Shown here: positions 1-7,018 of the stretch, in pieces
Numbering within the stretch: the first letter of the stretch is position 1
Layout: every line of letters begins with the position of its first letter
NCBI GenBank assembly: GCA_049965775.1
Contig: JBMFVX010000029.1
Coordinates: forward strand, 1 to 27,776
Direction of reading: 5' to 3'
Length of the DNA stretch: 27,776 nt
DNA from: JABEVB01 sp049965775
Lineage (GTDB): Bacteria; Planctomycetota; Phycisphaerae; WQYP01
Position numbers and translations under genes: made by a program
Notes under the pieces: generated by a model
Told to the model about the DNA's origin: nothing
The model's database searches: none
What the model saw: the letters and a program-made list of their open reading frames with translations, nothing else

Positions 1-88
1 GCCGACTATTCGCAAGGGCCTATGCCACGGTAAAAGGAAGCGGAAACCACCTGCGTTAAGTTAGCGCCTATGCCCGGGAAGCCACGCC

Positions 89-451
89 ATTCGGTTGATC
101 ACGGATTTACTGGAACTGCCGGCGCATATCATCGGTCTGCTGTACCAGCAACGCTGGCAGATCGAACTGTTTTTTCGCTGGCTGAAGGTTCATAACCACT
201 TTGCCCACATGGTCACGCACAGCCGGGAGGGTGTGCATTTTGTATTCTATGTGATGACCATCGCCCTGCTGCTGCATAGTTTGTTCCATGGGCGACCGCC
301 CAGTAAATATGATGTGATGGTTTACCAGATGGCCTTTATGGACGGTGCCATGGATCCCGGAATGATGGCCGGACTGGCACGTCTGGAACGAGAGAAGGAA
401 CTGGCTCGGCAGCGGTATGCCAGGAAAAAGGCGATAAAAAAATTGACCTGA
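89..451 (+). pseudogene. IS4-family transposase, 3' remnant
   Basis: This is the C-terminal part of a DDE transposase. The reading frame contains YQQRWQIELFFRWLK, which fits the Y-(2)-R-(3)-E-(6)-K signature of IS4-family transposases; the E is the third catalytic acidic residue. The preceding IRLITDLLELP and the following hydrophobic stretch also fit this family. A stop codon at 62-64 lies in the same frame and transposase-like sequence begins only near base 89, so the first two catalytic aspartates and most of the protein are missing. The frame ends in a Lys/Arg-rich tail. No terminal inverted repeat could be recognised. It is best read as a dead fragment left by an old insertion or rearrangement, which matters because the next gene also lacks its 5' end. 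Confidence 0.8.
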
Positions 452-613
452 GCGACTCCGGGAAGATTTTGTTTTCTCACCCGACCGCTACGCTGCCGCA
501 TGCGCTGAACCGGAAGCCCGGCTTGCCAATGATGATTCCGACGCCGAGGCCACCCCCGGCACATTGCTGCTCGGCCTGCAAATCACGCCCATTGACGCAT
601 CGCTGATGCGAAA
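452..613. other. Short gap between transposase remnant and GH2 gene; no gene seen
   Basis: No ribosome binding site, promoter or terminator is convincing here. One + frame stays open through most of it but resembles nothing I recognise and is not in frame with the GH2 gene. The stretch probably contains the junction where the 5' end of the GH2 gene was lost. Confidence 0.4.
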
Positions 614-3160
614 TTGCCGGACACCATTGGGGTGCGAACCCGTGCATTGGTGTTTCTTAATGGCAAACTGCTCACCGACCATCGCGGGGGCTACTTATGG
701 TTTGAGGTGCCCCTGCAAAACGTCATGCGGCAAGGCTCCAACACACTTACCGTTTTGGTACACAACCCGGGCCAAAAGGGCGCTACCATGGGCAACGTAA
801 CCCTTGGCGCCTATGCACTGCAGAGCTTTGCCGCCGATCCCGCGTGCGTGGCAGATGCCGCCAACGGCTTTAAACCTGTACTTGTACCCAACGACTTTGT
901 TGTACAGGGCAAGTTTAATCCGAACGCCAATGGCTCTCATGGCTACTTACCCGTATACCCTGTTTGGTATCGTCGGACGTTTACGATCCCTGCCGCAGCC
1001 GAGGGACACATTGTTCAGTTACGCTTTGGCGGCGTGATGAGCGGCGCGGTGGTGTATGTCAATGGCAAATATGTCGGCGAACATGCCGACGGTTATGCTC
1101 CGTTTTGGTTTGACATCAGCCACGATCTTCGGTTCGGCCATCGCAACACGCTGGCGGTTTATGTTGACCCGCGCATTCGTGAGGGCTGGTGGTACGAAGG
1201 CGGAGGCATCTACCGCCACGTATCTTTGGTTACGATGCATAAACTGCACATCACCCGCTGGGGCACTTACGCCATCTCCCATATTATCGGCCCAATACAC
1301 CATGAACCTGGGGTGGGCAATACCGCATCCGCGGCTTTAACGCTCCAAACCACCGTTGTTAATCATGCAGCACATGCCGCTCAATTTACGCTTAGTTCAA
1401 CGGTGTCTGGCTCAGCGAGCTGGCACCATTCGACTGGTTCAAAAAGCTCGGCGGAATCCGCGGCCGGCAGCGTTTCCACTTCGCAATCAGAAACCCTCGC
1501 CCTCGGCGCGACTGCCACGTTTGTGCAGCACGTGGCTCTGCAGCCCGCCATGTTATGGTCGCTGCACCATTGCAATTTATACACGCTTAAAACACAACTC
1601 ATGGATGCCAATGGTCAGTTGATTGACGCCAAGGCGGTGCATTTTGGCGTGCGGACCATTCGCTACAGAGTCAACCGCGGGTTCTTCCTCAATGGCAGAC
1701 ATGTGGAACTTAATGGCACCTGCAACCACCAGGACTTCCCAGCGGTAGGCATCGGAACGCCGGATGATTTGTGGTGGTGGCGCGTGGCTCGTCTTAAGCG
1801 CATAGGCTCGAACGCTTATCGCTGCTCACACAACCCCATGGGCACGGCGCTCTATAGCGCCTGCGATCACCTGGGCATGCTGGTTATGGATGAAAACCGC
1901 GCCATTGGCGATGAGCGGCTTGGCGGGCAATATGGTCTGGCAAAGTCTTACCTTGGCGTGCCCTATGGTGATTTTCACAACCTGCAGACGATGATATTGC
2001 GCGACCGCAACTATCCCTGCATTATCATGTGGTCGCTATGCAATGAGGAATTTAAAATTCAGGGAACACCCTTCGGGGCCAAAATATTCAAGCATGCCAT
2101 GCAGGCGGTGCATAAGCTTGATCGCACGCGCCCCATCACCTGCGCGATGAGCGGCGGGTACCCGCACGGCTTTACAACCGTCGAAGATTTGCTCGGCATC
2201 AACTATGCCCCTGGGCAGTACACGCCCATGCACCAAGCGCTGCCGCATAAGCCCATTTTCTCCAGTGAAACCGGCAGTTCTGAAAGTGACCGCGGCATCA
2301 TGCAAAGCAATAAAGCCAGGGGCCTTGTCACACAGTACACGGTTCACAGCAGTTGGTCACAGTTGCCTTGGGCTGCCTGGGGACCCATCGGCCGCAGGCC
2401 CTATATTGCCGGAGGCTTTATCTGGACGGGGTTTGACTATCGCGGCGAACCAACTCCCTACCAATGGCCCGACATTAATTCGCACTTCGGCTTGCTGGAC
2501 ATTTGCGGCTTTCCAAAGCCTGATGCCTATTACTACAAGGCTGCCTGGACCACCAGACCGATGGTCTACATTCAGCCCCAGTGGGATTTGCCCGACACCA
2601 AGATTGGCTCGCCCATCACAGTTCGCTGTTTTTCCAATTGTCAGCAGGTGGAACTGATTGCCAATGGTAAAAATCTGGGCCGAAAAACCTTTAAGCCGTT
2701 TGGCTATGTTGATTGGAAGGTGCCCTATAAGCCGGGCAAATTACTGGTTCGCGGCTACAACGATGGGCACAGGGTCGCAAGCTATGTTGATGTCACCCTA
2801 GGACCGGCGGCGACCATTAAGCTTACGAACCAATGGCCAACGCTTACAGCCGACGGGCAAAGCATCGCTCCGGTGGCTGTTCGCATATTGGATGGCGCAG
2901 GCAACGTCGTAAACCATTCCATGCGAAAGGTAACTTTCAGCATAAGTGGACCAGGGACTATTGCCGGCACCAGCAACGGAAACCCCGCCAGTCATATTCC
3001 CAACGACGCATCCTACAGCCGGGCGTTTTTCGGGCGGTGCATGGTGCTGGTGCGCACGGGCCATCAGGCCGGTGTAATCAGCGTAACGGCCTACAGTGCA
3101 GGACTTCCGCCAGCGACCATTCGTATTCGCACTGAACCTGCACCGGCCCAGGCCAACTGA
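614..3160 (+). CDS. Glycoside hydrolase family 2 (beta-galactosidase-like), 5'-truncated
   Basis: This is a retaining GH2 enzyme, probably acting on beta-galactosides or related plant or algal polysaccharide fragments. Numbering from the TTG at 614: residues 1-68 look like the second half of a jelly-roll domain (NGK..., GGY..., NTLTVLV..., GNVTLGAYA). A complete sugar-binding jelly roll spans about 85-207 and an Ig-like domain about 208-345. A TIM barrel covers about 350-645, with the acid/base Glu478 in WSLCNEEF and the probable nucleophile Glu552 in FSSETGS. A DUF4982-type domain (about 650-730) and a C-terminal Ig-like domain (about 733-840) follow. There is no signal peptide, the first sandwich is only half present, an in-frame stop lies at 593-595, and no good ribosome binding site precedes the TTG. 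The gene is therefore probably a 5'-deleted remnant, although its catalytic residues are intact. The substrate cannot be told from sequence. Confidence 0.85.
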   Translation: MPDTIGVRTRALVFLNGKLLTDHRGGYLWFEVPLQNVMRQGSNTLTVLVHNPGQKGATMGNVTLGAYALQSFAADPACVADAANGFKPVLVPNDFVVQGKFNPNANGSHGYLPVYPVWYRRTFTIPAAAEGHIVQLRFGGVMSGAVVYVNGKYVGEHADGYAPFWFDISHDLRFGHRNTLAVYVDPRIREGWWYEGGGIYRHVSLVTMHKLHITRWGTYAISHIIGPIHHEPGVGNTASAALTLQTTVVNHAAHAAQFTLSSTVSGSASWHHSTGSKSSAESAAGSVSTSQSETLALGATATFVQHVALQPAMLWSLHHCNLYTLKTQLMDANGQLIDAKAVHFGVRTIRYRVNRGFFLNGRHVELNGTCNHQDFPAVGIGTPDDLWWWRVARLKRIGSNAYRCSHNPMGTALYSACDHLGMLVMDENRAIGDERLGGQYGLAKSYLGVPYGDFHNLQTMILRDRNYPCIIMWSLCNEEFKIQGTPFGAKIFKHAMQAVHKLDRTRPITCAMSGGYPHGFTTVEDLLGINYAPGQYTPMHQALPHKPIFSSETGSSESDRGIMQSNKARGLVTQYTVHSSWSQLPWAAWGPIGRRPYIAGGFIWTGFDYRGEPTPYQWPDINSHFGLLDICGFPKPDAYYYKAAWTTRPMVYIQPQWDLPDTKIGSPITVRCFSNCQQVELIANGKNLGRKTFKPFGYVDWKVPYKPGKLLVRGYNDGHRVASYVDVTLGPAATIKLTNQWPTLTADGQSIAPVAVRILDGAGNVVNHSMRKVTFSISGPGTIAGTSNGNPASHIPNDASYSRAFFGRCMVLVRTGHQAGVISVTAYSAGLPPATIRIRTEPAPAQAN

Positions 3161-3279
3161 GGCGTCAAACCCAGCCGTCGCAGCGGGTGCGTGACCATTA
3201 CACGCGAGAAATTGCGGGCATTTACAATCACCGCCAGCCATGCGAATATGGCCGTGTACCACTGTGTCCGGAGGTTGTT

Positions 3280-4068
3280 ATGCGAGTTGCCCTGATCACC
3301 GGCGCTGGCAGCGGCATTGGCCGAGCCACTGCACTCACGCTTGCTGAGCATCAATATGCCCTCGCATTGGTGGGGCGCACCGCCGGCTCGCTGGATGCCA
3401 CCGCGGAACAGGTGCGGCGTCTGGGTGGCGAGGCGGTGAGCTTTCCGACCGATATAAGCCGCGCGGAGCATGTGGACGCGCTTGTTGACAAAGTGCTTGA
3501 GCAGTTTGGCCAACTTAATGCTGTGGTAAACTCCGCCGGCCTGTGCCCCATGATTCCCACCGCCGACATAACTCCCGCGCAATGGCGCGAAATTATGGAC
3601 GTAAACCTATCGGCTCCTTTTTATATTCTCCGGGCGGTTTGGCCGATTTTTCAGCGGCAATTTTTGCAGGATCGCTCGCGCCAGCACGATGCCGCGGCCG
3701 ACCCGCAAGGCCAACCTTTACACGAAGACTGCGAGCCGGAAGACGCCGGCGGAGTGATTATTAATATTTCAAGTGAGTCGTCGCGCGATCCCTTTCCGGG
3801 CTTGGGCGCTTATGGCGCGGCCAAAGTTGCCCTCAACATGCTTACCAAAGTCACCGCCCGCGAAGGCGAGCCAATGGGGATACGCGTTATCGCCATTGCG
3901 CCGGCCGCGGTTGAAACCGGCATGTTCCGATCGCTGTTTTCAGCGGATCAGGTGGCCACCGAAGAAATACTCTCGCCGCAAGATGTGGCCGACGCCGTAT
4001 ACAGCGCCATTGCCGGGCCGCTGCGAAGAAGCTCCGGTGAAACCATTTTTATTCATCGCAAGGTGTAG
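3280..4068 (+). CDS. Short-chain dehydrogenase/reductase (SDR) with internal insertion
   Basis: This is an NAD(P)-dependent oxidoreductase of the classical SDR type, probably cytosolic; the substrate is unknown. The start is the ATG at 3280, preceded by GGAGG with 5 nt spacing, and gives 262 residues. The Rossmann glycine motif TGAGSGIG is at residues 7-14 and NSAG at 84-87. The active site is Ser165 in the INISSESS segment, Tyr178 and Lys182 (YGAAK). Between WPIFQRQ and GGVIINIS there is an insertion of roughly 30 residues (about 127-157), rich in Asp, Gln, His and Arg. Classical SDRs have almost nothing there. It lies just before the catalytic strand and could shape the substrate pocket or an oligomer contact. 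The reading frame is maintained across it. The next gene begins 42 nt downstream. Confidence 0.9.
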   Translation: MRVALITGAGSGIGRATALTLAEHQYALALVGRTAGSLDATAEQVRRLGGEAVSFPTDISRAEHVDALVDKVLEQFGQLNAVVNSAGLCPMIPTADITPAQWREIMDVNLSAPFYILRAVWPIFQRQFLQDRSRQHDAAADPQGQPLHEDCEPEDAGGVIINISSESSRDPFPGLGAYGAAKVALNMLTKVTAREGEPMGIRVIAIAPAAVETGMFRSLFSADQVATEEILSPQDVADAVYSAIAGPLRRSSGETIFIHRKV

Positions 4069-4110
4069 TGCAGCAGGCAATGTCGCCGGCCAACGTTGGA
4101 GACCAGAGCC

Positions 4111-4608
4111 ATGATGCTTTATCTCTGCCGCCATGCAGCCGCCGCCGATGTCGGCAGCGATGGGACGGATGCGACTCGGCCGCTCACGGCCCACGGCCGC
4201 CGCGACTTTAAGCGGGCCATGCGCGGGCTGGCACGGCTGAATGTGCGGTTCAACTGCGTTCTGGCGTCCCCACTCATACGCGCGCAGCAGACGGCCGAGA
4301 TCATGCTGCGCGAACTTGGCGAACACCTCCCGGAAAAACAAAGCGTTATTATCAGCGGCAGTTTGGCCCCGCCGGGACGCTTGGACGCCTTTACTTCCGA
4401 GCTGCGCGGCCTTGCGGCAACCGGGACCTCAGTTGCGGCGGTCGGGCATGAACCGATATTGTCCCGCTGGATCGGCCAGATATGTTTTGACTCCCCAGGA
4501 CGCTGCCTCATGAAAAAAGGTGCGATAGCCGCCATTGACTTCGACCCCCGTACCGGTACGGGCGAATTGGAATTTTTGCTTCAGCCGGGGGCCTTGCGTA
4601 AGCTATAG
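4111..4608 (+). CDS. SixA-like phosphohistidine phosphatase (histidine phosphatase superfamily)
   Basis: This is a small member (165 residues) of the phosphoglycerate mutase-like histidine phosphatase superfamily. The SixA group removes phosphate from histidine residues of signalling or phosphotransfer proteins; the target here is unknown. The RHA motif at residues 7-9 (LCRHAAA) carries the histidine that would be phosphorylated. Arg57 in SPLIRAQQTAEIM and His113 in VGHEP are the other expected pocket residues. The length fits SixA. Two ATG codons are adjacent (4111 and 4114). A GGAGA ends 8 nt before the first, so 4111 was chosen. A membrane protein gene starts 21 nt after the stop and is probably co-transcribed. 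Confidence 0.85.
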   Translation: MMLYLCRHAAAADVGSDGTDATRPLTAHGRRDFKRAMRGLARLNVRFNCVLASPLIRAQQTAEIMLRELGEHLPEKQSVIISGSLAPPGRLDAFTSELRGLAATGTSVAAVGHEPILSRWIGQICFDSPGRCLMKKGAIAAIDFDPRTGTGELEFLLQPGALRKL

Positions 4609-4629
4609 ATAGCTTATGGAGTGCGTGCC

Positions 4630-5043
4630 ATGCCTGTGCGACTGCCGGAAATTACGCCCGAATTAAAACGGCTGGGAGTGCTGCTGGTTCGGCGCATGGC
4701 CTTTGTGGCCATTACGTGGACGATCATTTACTTTGCAATGCAATGGGCGGCGACCGGCCCGGCCATGCTGGTTAATCTGCTCGTTGGCTCGCTGGCGGGC
4801 GTGGTAATCGGCTGGCAAATGAGCGACAACGCCGTTCAGGAAATAGGCCTTACCGGCCTGCTGCTTACCATCGTACTGGTGCTGGCCTGCTGGATACCCA
4901 TGTGGGCCTTGCAATCGCTCTGGGCATCGCTGATGAGCCACTTTGCCGGCTGGAAAATGACCTTTGGCCGGTGGATGCTGCTGTCCAGCGCCACCATATT
5001 AAGCATGGCCACCGCCGCCTGGCGGCTTTCGGTGGACGATTAG
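4630..5043 (+). CDS. Small four-helix inner-membrane protein, unknown function
   Basis: This encodes 137 residues with four likely membrane segments at about 17-36, 43-61, 73-97 and 115-133, separated by short polar loops. No catalytic motif or recognised family is visible. The ATG at 4630 was preferred over the GTG at 4621 because GGAG at 4618-4621 lies 8 nt upstream of it. The gene follows the SixA-like phosphatase closely and ends just before the promoter of the ribosomal protein operon. Its job is unknown, and co-transcription with the phosphatase is inferred only from spacing. Confidence 0.7.
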   Translation: MPVRLPEITPELKRLGVLLVRRMAFVAITWTIIYFAMQWAATGPAMLVNLLVGSLAGVVIGWQMSDNAVQEIGLTGLLLTIVLVLACWIPMWALQSLWASLMSHFAGWKMTFGRWMLLSSATILSMATAAWRLSVDD

Positions 5044-5057
5044 CCTACCCGCAGCGC

Positions 5058-5086
5058 TTGCAAGCCGCAGAAAATTCAAATATTAT
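5058..5086 (+). promoter_or_regulatory. Sigma-70-type promoter of the rpsP operon
   Basis: TTGCAA (5058-5063) and TATTAT (5081-5086) are separated by exactly 17 nt and match the housekeeping consensus at 4/6 and 5/6 positions. The box lies just after the preceding gene's stop, in the right place to drive rpsP-trmD-rplS. Transcription would start near 5093. Confidence 0.6.
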
Positions 5087-5092
5087 GTTGGG

Positions 5093-5212
5093 TTTGCCGC
5101 CCAGGCGAGGAATGCGGGGTTGTCGTGTGACAGCTTACGCCCTGGCAGCGGCCTGTTAACGGGGCTTTCCGGCAGCGCCATTGGGCAAAACCGGGCACGA
5201 GCGAGGAATTGC
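5093..5212 (+). promoter_or_regulatory. Structured 5' leader of rpsP
   Basis: The leader of about 120 nt contains an outer pairing of CCAGGCG (5101-5107) with CGCCCTGG (5138-5145), with a one-base bulge. A small TGTC/GACA stem (5121-5124 / 5129-5132) sits inside it. Ribosomal protein operons are often autoregulated through such leaders, but I recognise no known binding motif, so a regulatory role is only a possibility. Confidence 0.35.
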
Positions 5213-5518
5213 GTGGCAGTTAAAATTCGCCTTAAACGGTTTGGTCGCAAGAACAGGGCTTTTTGGCGCATTAACGCGGTAGATTCGCGTTCGCCGCGCG
5301 ATGGCAAGGTGCTTGAAGAGTTGGGCTTTTATGACCCGATTTGCACCGATGCCTCGCGGACCGTGGTGGTTAACAAGCAGCGTCTGGAACATTGGATGAA
5401 GGCTGGCGCAACGCCCAGCGCCACCGTGGCCAACCTGCTCAAGCGCGCCACCGATTCGGCCACCCTGGTCGCAGCAAAGGCGTCTGCAAATGCGGAAACC
5501 ACGGCCAATCAGGCTTAA
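5213..5518 (+). CDS. rpsP: 30S ribosomal protein S16
   Basis: S16 is a small-subunit ribosomal protein that binds 16S rRNA early in assembly. The N-terminus AVKIRLKRFGRKNR and the downstream SPRDGK...LGFYDP segment are typical. The start is the GTG at 5213, which gives the expected M-A-V-K-I-R-L beginning; GCGAGG at 5201-5206 lies 6 nt upstream. The protein has 101 residues. The last 30 or so are Ala/Thr/Lys-rich and longer than in compact S16 proteins. It is the first gene of the rpsP-trmD-rplS operon. rimM, which usually lies between rpsP and trmD, is absent. Confidence 0.95.
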   Translation: MAVKIRLKRFGRKNRAFWRINAVDSRSPRDGKVLEELGFYDPICTDASRTVVVNKQRLEHWMKAGATPSATVANLLKRATDSATLVAAKASANAETTANQA

Positions 5519-5593
5519 ATCGCTGCAGCGACGCCCTAGGCAACCACGACGCGCAAGGAGATCAGGACAGCAAATAAATTGGCAGCGGCAAAT

Positions 5594-6298
5594 ATGCGAA
5601 TTGATATTTTGACGCTGTTTCCAGAGATGTTTGCCGCGGTACTCGGCGGCAGCATTCTCAAACGGGCGGCGCAAGCCGGTGTGGTGGAATATCACCTCCA
5701 TCAACTGCGCGATTACAGCCGCGACCCGCATCGCAAGGTAGATGACCGACCTTTTGGCGGCGGGCCGGGAATGGTGCTGATGTGCCAACCGCTTTTTGAT
5801 GCGGTTAGCGCCATCGAACAGCAATGTCCCGTGGTGGCAACGCGGGTGATGCTTTGCCCCCAAGGTCGGCAGTTTAATCAGGCCATGGCCGCAGAATTGG
5901 CCTCCAAGCCCAGATTGCTGCTGATAGCCGGGCACTACGAGGGTTTTGACGAGCGGCTCATAACGCTGCTGTCGCCCCTGCAGGTTAGCATAGGCGACTA
6001 TGTGCTCTCCGGGGGTGAAATACCCGCCATGGCCGTAACCGATGCGGTGGTTCGCCTGCTGCCGGGGGCACTCGGCCACGAGCACAGTGCAGCGGGAGAA
6101 TCGTTTGCGGCGGACGATGGCACCATCGCGGGCGGTTTAGAGTACCCGCAGTATACGCGCCCGCGGGAGTTTGCGGGGCTGGCTGTACCGGAGATTTTGC
6201 TCTCCGGCGACCATGCAGCGATAGAACAGTGGCGCGCCGCGGAGTCGCGGCGAAAAACAGCGGCCCAACGGCCGGATTTACTTAAGCCACAGGCTTAA
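5594..6298 (+). CDS. trmD: tRNA (guanine-N1-)-methyltransferase TrmD
   Basis: TrmD methylates N1 of G37 next to the anticodon in several tRNAs using S-adenosylmethionine, preventing +1 frameshifts. The 234-residue protein has the family landmarks: MRIDILTLFPEMF at the start, DDRPFGGGPGM (50-60), GHYEGFDER (113-121) and the trefoil-knot motif IGDYVLSGGE (133-142). The ATG at 5594 matches the family N-terminus. A TTG at 5579 would add five residues and lies closer to the purine-rich AAGGAG at 5555-5560, so the start is slightly uncertain. Two oddities are visible: the position equivalent to the catalytic Asp169 of the E. coli enzyme appears to be Glu169 (GESF instead of EDSF), and the following loop before GLEYPQYTRP is a few residues longer. 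Confidence 0.95.
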   Translation: MRIDILTLFPEMFAAVLGGSILKRAAQAGVVEYHLHQLRDYSRDPHRKVDDRPFGGGPGMVLMCQPLFDAVSAIEQQCPVVATRVMLCPQGRQFNQAMAAELASKPRLLLIAGHYEGFDERLITLLSPLQVSIGDYVLSGGEIPAMAVTDAVVRLLPGALGHEHSAAGESFAADDGTIAGGLEYPQYTRPREFAGLAVPEILLSGDHAAIEQWRAAESRRKTAAQRPDLLKPQA

Positions 6299-6351
6299 GC
6301 AGTGTTGCCCGCGGCTTGCCGCGTGTTACGGTAAAAGAGGATGTACAACCG

Positions 6352-6366
6352 CCGCTGCGGCAGCGG
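6352..6366 (+). promoter_or_regulatory. Hairpin in the trmD-rplS spacer
   Basis: A perfect 7-bp arm pair, CCGCTGC / GCAGCGG, is separated by one base, so the innermost pairs would open into the loop. It lies in the 111-nt spacer before rplS and is not followed by a T tract, so it does not look like a terminator. It could be an RNA processing or regulatory element. Confidence 0.3.
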
Positions 6367-6409
6367 GAAGTTAACGACACAACAAACAACGTAACTATTT
6401 GGAGCATAT

Positions 6410-6844
6410 ATGAAGAACGCACTTTTGAGCCATGTAGAATCGAAGCACCTTAAGGCGACCCCGCCGCAGTTTTCGGTCGGCGACCTTGTGGACGTGCATT
6501 GCCGCATCGTCGAGGGTGATAAGGAGCGTATTCAGGTGTTTTCGGGCACCGTTATCAGCCGTAAGGGCGAAGGCATCAATTCAACCTTTACGGTGCGACG
6601 CATTGTAAACAACGAAGGGGTGGAGCGTATTTTTCCGGTGCACTCGCCCAAAATTGAAAAGCTTGAGGTAAAGCGCCAGAGCAAGGTCCGCCGCGCCAAG
6701 TTGTACTACCTGCGCGACCTGTCGGGTAAGGCTACCCGCCTGAAGGAAGGCGCTCCAATTATTCCATCGGATACGCCGGCTGCAGCCGCAAAGGAAGCCA
6801 AGGCCCAGCCAAAAGCTCAAGCCGCCCAGCCTGCAGGGGCCTAA
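6410..6844 (+). CDS. rplS: 50S ribosomal protein L19
   Basis: L19 is a large-subunit protein at the interface with the 30S subunit. The core is clear: FSVGDLVDVHCRIVEGDKER, the FSGTVISRKGEG segment, FTVRRI and the C-terminal KVRRAKLYYLRDLSGKATRLKE. The ATG at 6410 has GGAG ending 5 nt upstream. The protein has 144 residues against roughly 115 for most L19 proteins. The excess is an Ala/Lys/Gln/Pro-rich tail from about residue 112. It is the last gene of the operon and is followed by a strong terminator. Confidence 0.95.
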   Translation: MKNALLSHVESKHLKATPPQFSVGDLVDVHCRIVEGDKERIQVFSGTVISRKGEGINSTFTVRRIVNNEGVERIFPVHSPKIEKLEVKRQSKVRRAKLYYLRDLSGKATRLKEGAPIIPSDTPAAAAKEAKAQPKAQAAQPAGA

Positions 6845-6892
6845 GCTGCATTCAGGGCGTTGTGCCTTAAACCCTGTCACATCAAAGCTTTT

Positions 6893-6924
6893 ACCCACCC
6901 GGCATGCCGGGTGGGTATTTTTTT
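6893..6924 (+). terminator. Rho-independent terminator after rplS
   Basis: Two 11-base arms (6893-6903 and 6906-6916) are perfect reverse complements around AT, with GGCATGCC at the apex, followed by A and seven T. The opposite strand has no T run after the stem, so it stops only the rightward rpsP-trmD-rplS transcript. The remaining 94 nt to the end of sppA hold nothing recognisable. Confidence 0.93.
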
Positions 6925-7018
6925 GGCGGGGTCATCCTGGGCATTTACCAAACGCGCAGCGGTGCGACGGCAATCTCTGCCTTAACCGCGTTTAAATACA
7001 TCACAGAAATTTGCCGCA

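Noticed and set aside
5156..6085. 309-codon minus frame opposite rpsP and trmD
   Set aside because: Both genes on the + strand are certain; the minus frame has no recognisable protein.
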